Of a DNA stretch of 35,867 nucleotides, positions 31,487 through 35,867 are shown one piece after another. Within the stretch, counting starts at the first letter, position 1. Each line of letters opens with the position of its first letter. The DNA comes from Pedobacter sp. HMWF019 (GTDB taxonomy: Bacteria; Bacteroidota; Bacteroidia; Sphingobacteriales; Sphingobacteriaceae). Made by a program: the position numbers and the translations under genes. The notes under the pieces were generated by a model. The model did not search any database. It was not told the origin of the DNA and saw only the letters and a list, made by a program, of their open reading frames with translations. The stretch lies in NCBI RefSeq assembly GCF_003061025.1, contig NZ_QAIL01000133.1:1-35867 (forward strand). Direction: 5' to 3'.

Positions 31487-33445
31487 ATGATTAACCAGGC
31501 TACGATAGATAAGATCATGGACACCGCTCGTATTGAGGAGGTGGTTGGTGATTTTGTGGCCTTGAAAAAGCGGGGTACGAGTTTAATTGGCAATTGTCCT
31601 TTTCACAATGAGAAAACGCCTTCTTTTAATGTTTCTGTAACCAAGGGAATTTATAAATGCTTTGGCTGCGGTAAGGGAGGGGATTCGGTCCATTTTATTA
31701 TGGACCATGAGAAGTATTCTTATCCGGAGGCTTTAAAATACCTGGCTCAGAAATATAATATAGAGGTTGAAGAAACCGTACAATCTCCGCAAAATCTGGA
31801 AGCACAGAATGCAAGGGAGACTTTATATGTGGTTTCGCAGTTTGCAGCCGGCTTCTTTGCCAATGAACTTTGGACAGGGGCAGATGGAAGAGCCATTGGT
31901 TTAAGTTATTTTAAGGAGCGGGGCTTCAGGGAAGACATCATTAAGAAGTTTGAACTGGGTTATTCTCCTGATGTATGGGACGCGCTGACACTTAAGGCGG
32001 TAAACAGCGGGCACAAAGAAGAGTACCTGGAGCGTGTGGGTCTATCGATCCGTAACGATAAAGGGAAGCTCTATGACAGATTTAGGGGGCGGGTGATGTT
32101 CCCTATTCACAACTTTACCGGCCGGATTATTGGTTTTGGTGGACGGACTTTAAAGACAGATAAAAAGGTTCCTAAATATGTCAACTCGCCGGAGAGCGAT
32201 ATTTACCACAAATCCAATGTGCTCTATGGTCTTTTTCATGCTAAAAAGGCCATCCGGGATACGGACAATTGCTACCTGGTAGAAGGATATGCAGATGTAT
32301 TGTCTGTGCATCAGGCTGGTGTGGAGAATGTAGTGGCTTCTTCGGGAACCTCTTTAACCACAGAGCAGATCAGATTGATCAGTCGTTTCACGCAAAATGT
32401 GACCATTTTATATGATGGAGATGCAGCGGGTATAAAAGCTTCCCTGAGGGGATTGGACATGATCCTGGAGGAGGGCCTGAATGTAAAAGTGGTCAACTTC
32501 CCCGATGGACATGATCCGGATTCTTATATGCACCATGTAGGCTCGGGTGCTTTTAAGGAATATATTGAAAATAACCGCAAGGATTTTATCCTGTATAAGG
32601 CCAATACACTGCTTAAAGAAGCTGGAAATGATCCTATTAAAAGAGCGGGCATTATCCGGGATATTGTTGAAAGTATTGCCAAGATCCCGGATGACATCAA
32701 GGCTTCTGTTTTTATTCGTGAATGCAGCCACTTGCTCCAGGTAGAGGAAAGAATTTTACTTTCCGAGCTGAACAAAATTCGGGCGGCAAAGTTCAAAAAA
32801 TCCACGCCTTCAAATCCATCGCCTTCTGCTTCACCTTATGAGGATGGTCCTCCGGACAATCTATTTGAAGATGGTGCACCGGGAGTTCCTGCAGAGCCGA
32901 TAGAAAGCAGAAATGAAAGCGACATCCTGCAAGAGCAGGAAATTGTGCGGCTGCTGCTGACCTTTGGTCATGAGTTGGTGAGCTGGGACAATATTGACAA
33001 CATGTACATTGGTTCTTTTATCATGCAGAATCTATCTGACGTTACTTTTGAAGATGGTGTATGTGAGAAGATCATTGCGCACTATAAGGAAGAAATCGAG
33101 AATGGACATTTGCCTGTAGCCAGTCAGTTTATTAAAAACCCAGACAGGGAGATCGTTAACCTGGCCATTACTTTATCTACTTCACCCTATAGCCTAAGTG
33201 AGAACTGGTACAATAAGCACCAGATCTATGTGAGGGATGAGACGGTGAATTTAAAGGCGACAATTCTGAGTGGGATCTTTCACCTGAAAAAAAGAAAGGT
33301 GGACCGTATTTTGTTAAACCTGCTGCAGGAGATCAAAAATGAACAGGATGCGGTGAATCAGGAAATTCTGATGCAGCGTTATTCTTTTATTAAAGGAGTA
33401 GAAAGGGAGATTTCTAAGTTCCTGGGTTCTGTAATTTTGAAATAA
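31487..33445 (+). CDS. dnaG: DNA primase DnaG
   Basis: A 652-residue primase. The CHC2 zinc ribbon uses C37, H40, C58 and C61 (NCPFHNEKTPSF ... YKCFGCGKGGD). The RNA-polymerase core contains FRGRVMFPIHNFTGRIIGFGGRTL, and the Toprim domain has YLVEGYADVLSVHQAG and ILYDGDAAGIKA. A variable Pro/Ser-rich linker (about 435-470) precedes a helical C-terminal region that should contact the replicative helicase. It makes the RNA primers for replication. Its stop overlaps the yraN start in TAATG (33443-33447), showing translational coupling. Confidence 0.98.
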   Translation: MINQATIDKIMDTARIEEVVGDFVALKKRGTSLIGNCPFHNEKTPSFNVSVTKGIYKCFGCGKGGDSVHFIMDHEKYSYPEALKYLAQKYNIEVEETVQSPQNLEAQNARETLYVVSQFAAGFFANELWTGADGRAIGLSYFKERGFREDIIKKFELGYSPDVWDALTLKAVNSGHKEEYLERVGLSIRNDKGKLYDRFRGRVMFPIHNFTGRIIGFGGRTLKTDKKVPKYVNSPESDIYHKSNVLYGLFHAKKAIRDTDNCYLVEGYADVLSVHQAGVENVVASSGTSLTTEQIRLISRFTQNVTILYDGDAAGIKASLRGLDMILEEGLNVKVVNFPDGHDPDSYMHHVGSGAFKEYIENNRKDFILYKANTLLKEAGNDPIKRAGIIRDIVESIAKIPDDIKASVFIRECSHLLQVEERILLSELNKIRAAKFKKSTPSNPSPSASPYEDGPPDNLFEDGAPGVPAEPIESRNESDILQEQEIVRLLLTFGHELVSWDNIDNMYIGSFIMQNLSDVTFEDGVCEKIIAHYKEEIENGHLPVASQFIKNPDREIVNLAITLSTSPYSLSENWYNKHQIYVRDETVNLKATILSGIFHLKKRKVDRILLNLLQEIKNEQDAVNQEILMQRYSFIKGVEREISKFLGSVILK

Positions 33446-33807
33446 TGGCGAAACATATCGACCTTGGAAAATATGGTGAAGAGCTGGCGAGGAATTATCT
33501 GGAAAATAAAGGTTACAGGATTTTAGAGAAGAACTGGGTGTATGGCAGGGCAGAAATAGATTTGATTGCTTTCTGGGAAGGGCAGATCATTTTTGTCGAA
33601 GTAAAGACCAGGCGTTCTGCCGAGCATGGGGAGCCGGAAGATTTTGTGGACTGGAAAAAAGAAAAACAGCTGGAATTTGCTTCCTTGGAATATATAGAGC
33701 GGAAAAACCATCAGGGGGAGATTCGTTTCGACATCATTGCAATTGTGTTTGAAAATAAAGAACTTTATACGATAAATCATATAGAAGATGCATTTTGGCC
33801 AACATAG
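33445..33807 (+). CDS. yraN: YraN family (UPF0102) nuclease-fold protein
   Basis: A 120-residue protein with the UPF0102 pattern: GKYGEELARNYLENKGYRILEKNWVYGRAEIDLIAFWEGQIIFVEVKTRRS, then an FDIIAIV strand. The D/E-x-K arrangement (EIDLIA ... FVEVKTR) is the core of a restriction-endonuclease-like fold related to Holliday-junction resolvases; activity and role are not established. It overlaps dnaG by one base and the glutaminyl cyclase gene by 20 bp, so all three are probably one transcript. Confidence 0.95.
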   Translation: MAKHIDLGKYGEELARNYLENKGYRILEKNWVYGRAEIDLIAFWEGQIIFVEVKTRRSAEHGEPEDFVDWKKEKQLEFASLEYIERKNHQGEIRFDIIAIVFENKELYTINHIEDAFWPT

Positions 33808-34864
33808 GATAAAAAAAAATCTGCTCGCTTTTTGCGTGGCAATGGGTGTTACCTTTACTTTCGCTTGTAAACAGGATAAAGGGGGAGCCAGTATTGGCTT
33901 TAAGTCTCCTGAACAGGGCAAGGCTGTGGCGCAGGGAGAAGATGTCAAGATTGAACTGGACGTCCCGCCAGGAACACAGGTTACTGCAGCAACCTATTTG
34001 GTTGATGGCAAGGTACTGGGATCGAAAAATAATGCTGAGGCATTTACTTTACATACGAAAGAATTGCCTCTGGGTTACAGGTTGGTTTCTGCGGTGGTAG
34101 AGCATTCAGGGAGTAAAGATACTTTGACGGTGAATATGGAACTGCGATCGGCAGTAACGCCTGCTGAGTTTGGTTATAAGGTAGTGAATACTTTTCCGCA
34201 TGATACAACTTCTTATACACAGGGACTGGAATACCATGATGGTAAATTCCTGGAAAGTACCGGTGAATATGGTTTTTCTACGTTGAGGTGGGTAGACCTG
34301 CAATCTGGCAAGGCTTTGCAGAAGATCAATCTGGATAAAAAATATTTTGGGGAAGGATCTTCCCTGGTTGGTGATAAAGTGATCCTGCTGACCTGGCAGG
34401 AAAATACCGGTTTTGTTTATGATGCGAAGACTTTTAAGCAAACAGGCACCTTTATGTACCAGAACAGTCGCGAAGGCTGGGGGCTGACTTTCGACGGGCG
34501 CAGGCTTTTGAAATCGGATGGAACCAATAAGATCTGGTTCTTAAACAAAGATACCTATCAGGAAGAAGGGTTTATTGAGGTTTATGACAATAAAGGACAA
34601 GTAGACCAATTGAACGAACTGGAGTATATTGACGGTAAGTTGTATGCCAACATCTATCAGACAGATAAAATTGCTATAATTAACCCATTAACGGGTGTTG
34701 TAGAGCGTTATATTGATCTGACAGGTATTCTTTCGGCTAAAGATAGATTTTCGAATACAGACGTTCTAAATGGTATTGCCTGGGATGCTAAAGGAAAGAG
34801 ACTCTTTGTGACGGGAAAGAAATTTGATAAACTGTTCCAGATTACCTTGGTGCCGAAGAAATAA
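33788..34864 (+). CDS. Glutaminyl-peptide cyclotransferase, bacterial beta-propeller type, probable lipoprotein
   Basis: A 358-residue protein. Residues 8-27 (IKKNLLAFCVAMGVTFTFAC) form a signal peptide with a plausible lipobox, Cys27 being the lipidation site. A beta-sandwich-like segment (about 35-125) precedes the five-bladed propeller of the glutamine cyclotransferase family (YKVVNTFPHDTTSYTQGLEYHDGKFLESTGEYGFSTLRWVDL ... LNGIAWDAKGKRLFVTGKKFDKLFQITLV). It turns N-terminal glutamine into pyroglutamate, protecting exported proteins from aminopeptidases. Such capping of exported proteins is reported in Bacteroidota, where signal peptidase often leaves an N-terminal Gln; several exported proteins here would begin with Gln. 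It starts inside yraN (20-bp overlap); no later in-frame start precedes the signal peptide. Confidence 0.9.
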   Translation: MHFGQHRIKKNLLAFCVAMGVTFTFACKQDKGGASIGFKSPEQGKAVAQGEDVKIELDVPPGTQVTAATYLVDGKVLGSKNNAEAFTLHTKELPLGYRLVSAVVEHSGSKDTLTVNMELRSAVTPAEFGYKVVNTFPHDTTSYTQGLEYHDGKFLESTGEYGFSTLRWVDLQSGKALQKINLDKKYFGEGSSLVGDKVILLTWQENTGFVYDAKTFKQTGTFMYQNSREGWGLTFDGRRLLKSDGTNKIWFLNKDTYQEEGFIEVYDNKGQVDQLNELEYIDGKLYANIYQTDKIAIINPLTGVVERYIDLTGILSAKDRFSNTDVLNGIAWDAKGKRLFVTGKKFDKLFQITLVPKK

Positions 34865-34898
34865 TATGTCGTCCCGGCTTTTGCAGGGACAACATATT
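34863..34898. terminator. Imperfect hairpin at the 3' end of the cyclotransferase gene
   Basis: AATATGT-C-GTCCC (34863-34875) pairs with GGGAC-A-ACATATT (34886-34898): 12 pairs with one internal mismatch and a 10-nt loop. It begins within the TAA stop. No strict T-run follows directly on either strand, so it may act as a 3'-end stabiliser or weak bidirectional terminator between converging genes. Confidence 0.55.
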
Positions 34899-34914
34899 AG
34901 GTTTTTGCCAAAGC

Positions 34915-35445
34915 CTATTTTTTTGGTTTTTTAGGCTCGCTGATATACCCGTAGAAAGAAATGGGCTGTCTGTTGTTGTTGGTCACATCTAGTGTCGCAT
35001 AACCGCTCTCCGATACGTTAAGAATCAATTTTTGACTGTCTTTGACGTCTTTAGGGACAATGGTAATTGTCCAGCCGCCTTTTTTCTTTTTTGTATTGGT
35101 ATAGGTAAAGTCTTTAGACTTAAATTTTATTCCGGCATCGTCGGGGTTCATGGTTGCGGTATATGCTCGGCCATAATAAGGTAAATAAGCCACTATACTA
35201 TCTTTTTTAATGGTCAGATCATATTGAGATCCGCTTAAATTGATATTACCTGCACCGCCAGGATTGTTCATCCTGTTGAGTACCCGGCTGACATCCATAT
35301 TGGCCATAGGCATTGCGCTGGTGGCTTGAAAAACGAAGTCCTGGTCTTGTACCACCCGTTGAGTGGTTGCTTTATCTGTCTGCGCAAAAACCGGTAAGGT
35401 CAATGCGATGAGCAAAATGCTTAGTGTATTTTGAATTCTTTTCAT
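34915..35445 (-). CDS. Exported DUF4251 domain protein
   Basis: A protein of about 176 residues. I use the ATG at 35445, which opens the signal peptide MKRIQNTLSILLIALTLPVFAQ; a GTG at 35487 would add a charged extension. The mature domain has the DUF4251 pattern: DFVFQATSAMPM, NLSGSQYDLTIKKDSIVAYLPYYGRAY, GIKFKSKDFTY, WTITIVPKDV, and ends SFYGYISEPKKPKK. The family is widespread in Bacteroidota, periplasmic or outer-membrane associated, and without a known function. It is monocistronic, bounded by the terminator at 35521-35548 upstream and converging with the cyclotransferase gene downstream. Confidence 0.9.
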   Translation of the reverse strand: MKRIQNTLSILLIALTLPVFAQTDKATTQRVVQDQDFVFQATSAMPMANMDVSRVLNRMNNPGGAGNINLSGSQYDLTIKKDSIVAYLPYYGRAYTATMNPDDAGIKFKSKDFTYTNTKKKKGGWTITIVPKDVKDSQKLILNVSESGYATLDVTNNNRQPISFYGYISEPKKPKK

Positions 35446-35520
35446 GTTGATAAAGATTATACTATGAATATAGACATTTTTTTGCACGGATAGTTTAAAA
35501 TACAGAGGGATATGTACACA

Positions 35521-35548
35521 AAAAAGGCGCCTTTTGGGCGCCCTTTTT
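35521..35548 (-). terminator. Intrinsic terminator of the gene at the right edge
   Basis: GGCGCC (35526-35531) and GGCGCC (35537-35542) form a 6-bp stem with a 5-nt loop. It is extended by A/T pairs across a bulged C and on the minus strand is followed by TTTTTTG. It lies about 20 bp after the stop of the partial gene. Confidence 0.8.
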
Positions 35549-35565
35549 CATAGAATATTGTTCGG

Positions 35566-35867
35566 TTAATTGAAATCTGCAGCTTTCAGATCTGTGTTGA
35601 GTTTGACGTCTTTTATCGTGATCACAAATTCCTGACTGCCTTGAGGGCTTTGTACAGATTGGACCATTTTAAATGGAAGTAACACATTGTCTACTTTGCG
35701 ATAGTCGCTGTATTCTATAGACTGGTTAATTTCTGCTCCGTTTGCTTTCCTTGTTTTTTCTTCTTTTACAAGGTATCCTGTGGCTACATCATAGTATTCA
35801 GTAGTAGCTTGACCAGAGGGAGAAGTTACGATCAGCTTATAGGCATCGGCTTGTCCAACTTTGGCGG
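35566..35867 (-). CDS. C-terminal fragment of a LolA-like (outer-membrane lipoprotein-sorting) domain protein
   Basis: An open frame running off the right edge, about 99 codons ending at TAA (35566-35568). The translation includes KVGQADAYKLIVTSPSGQ, TEYYDVATGYLVKEEKT, YSDYRKVDNVLLPFKM and VITIKDVKLNTDLKAADF. The pattern of a YYD residue pair, LVK, SDYRxVxxVLLPF and a final KVN strand is that of LolA-like domains in Bacteroidota, found either as stand-alone exported proteins or fused C-terminally to M16-family zinc peptidases. The upstream part is outside the window, so the full architecture cannot be decided. It is followed by a terminator. Confidence 0.7.
   Translation of the reverse strand, partial: AKVGQADAYKLIVTSPSGQATTEYYDVATGYLVKEEKTRKANGAEINQSIEYSDYRKVDNVLLPFKMVQSVQSPQGSQEFVITIKDVKLNTDLKAADFN

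Overview
The window looks like chromosomal DNA of a Bacteroidota member, most likely Sphingobacteriaceae (Pedobacter-like). Supporting signs are TAnnTTTG-type -7 promoter elements, little use of Shine-Dalgarno sequences, and typical family content: a long SecA of about 1100 residues, DUF4251, a DUF4369-TlpA fusion, dipeptidyl peptidase IV, and the miaB / sigma-54 regulator / lptE / TPR / secG / groES gene order. Genus is inferred from sequence feel, not from a search. No tRNA, rRNA, CRISPR array, transposase or phage gene is visible.

Layout. 1-5155 (minus): groES (cut by the window edge), then a tightly packed probable operon miaB > RpoN-dependent regulator > lptE > acidic TPR-like protein > secG, with a promoter upstream of miaB and a strong terminator after secG. 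5194-8814 (plus): two tandem AsmA-like membrane-anchored paralogs. 8847-14541 (minus): exported DPP-IV, ilvE, a SerB phosphatase fused to an eroded SerA carrying an ACT domain, and an NAD-dependent epimerase/dehydratase. 14650-17064 (plus): a ureohydrolase-fold protein lacking half of its metal ligands, and a periplasmic TlpA-type thioredoxin. 17120-21862: a 1319-residue Pls/PosA-type NRPS (A-PCP-six TM helices with three left-handed beta-helix modules) on minus, divergent from an Sfp-type phosphopantetheinyl transferase on plus. 21863-22315: noncoding stretch with a 128-bp nested palindrome. 22316-27100: purD (minus) and secA (plus), divergent. 27240-34864 (plus): SPOR protein, M20 amidohydrolase, unknown exported protein, class-C beta-lactamase-like hydrolase, dnaG, yraN and a glutaminyl cyclase lipoprotein, several of them overlapping. 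34915-35867 (minus): DUF4251 protein and the C-terminus of a LolA-like or M16-protease-associated domain.

Most of the window is housekeeping or envelope biogenesis. The most distinctive system is the NRPS/PPTase pair. Its architecture is that of epsilon-poly-L-lysine synthetase (adenylation, carrier, then membrane-embedded tandem ligation domains), so it is a candidate maker of a homopolymeric, probably cationic, isopeptide or short amino-acid oligomer, with its own activating transferase next door. Secondary points of interest are the SerB-deltaSerA-ACT fusion, which looks like a serine-feedback-regulated phosphatase, the ureohydrolase pseudoenzyme, and the 128-bp palindrome.
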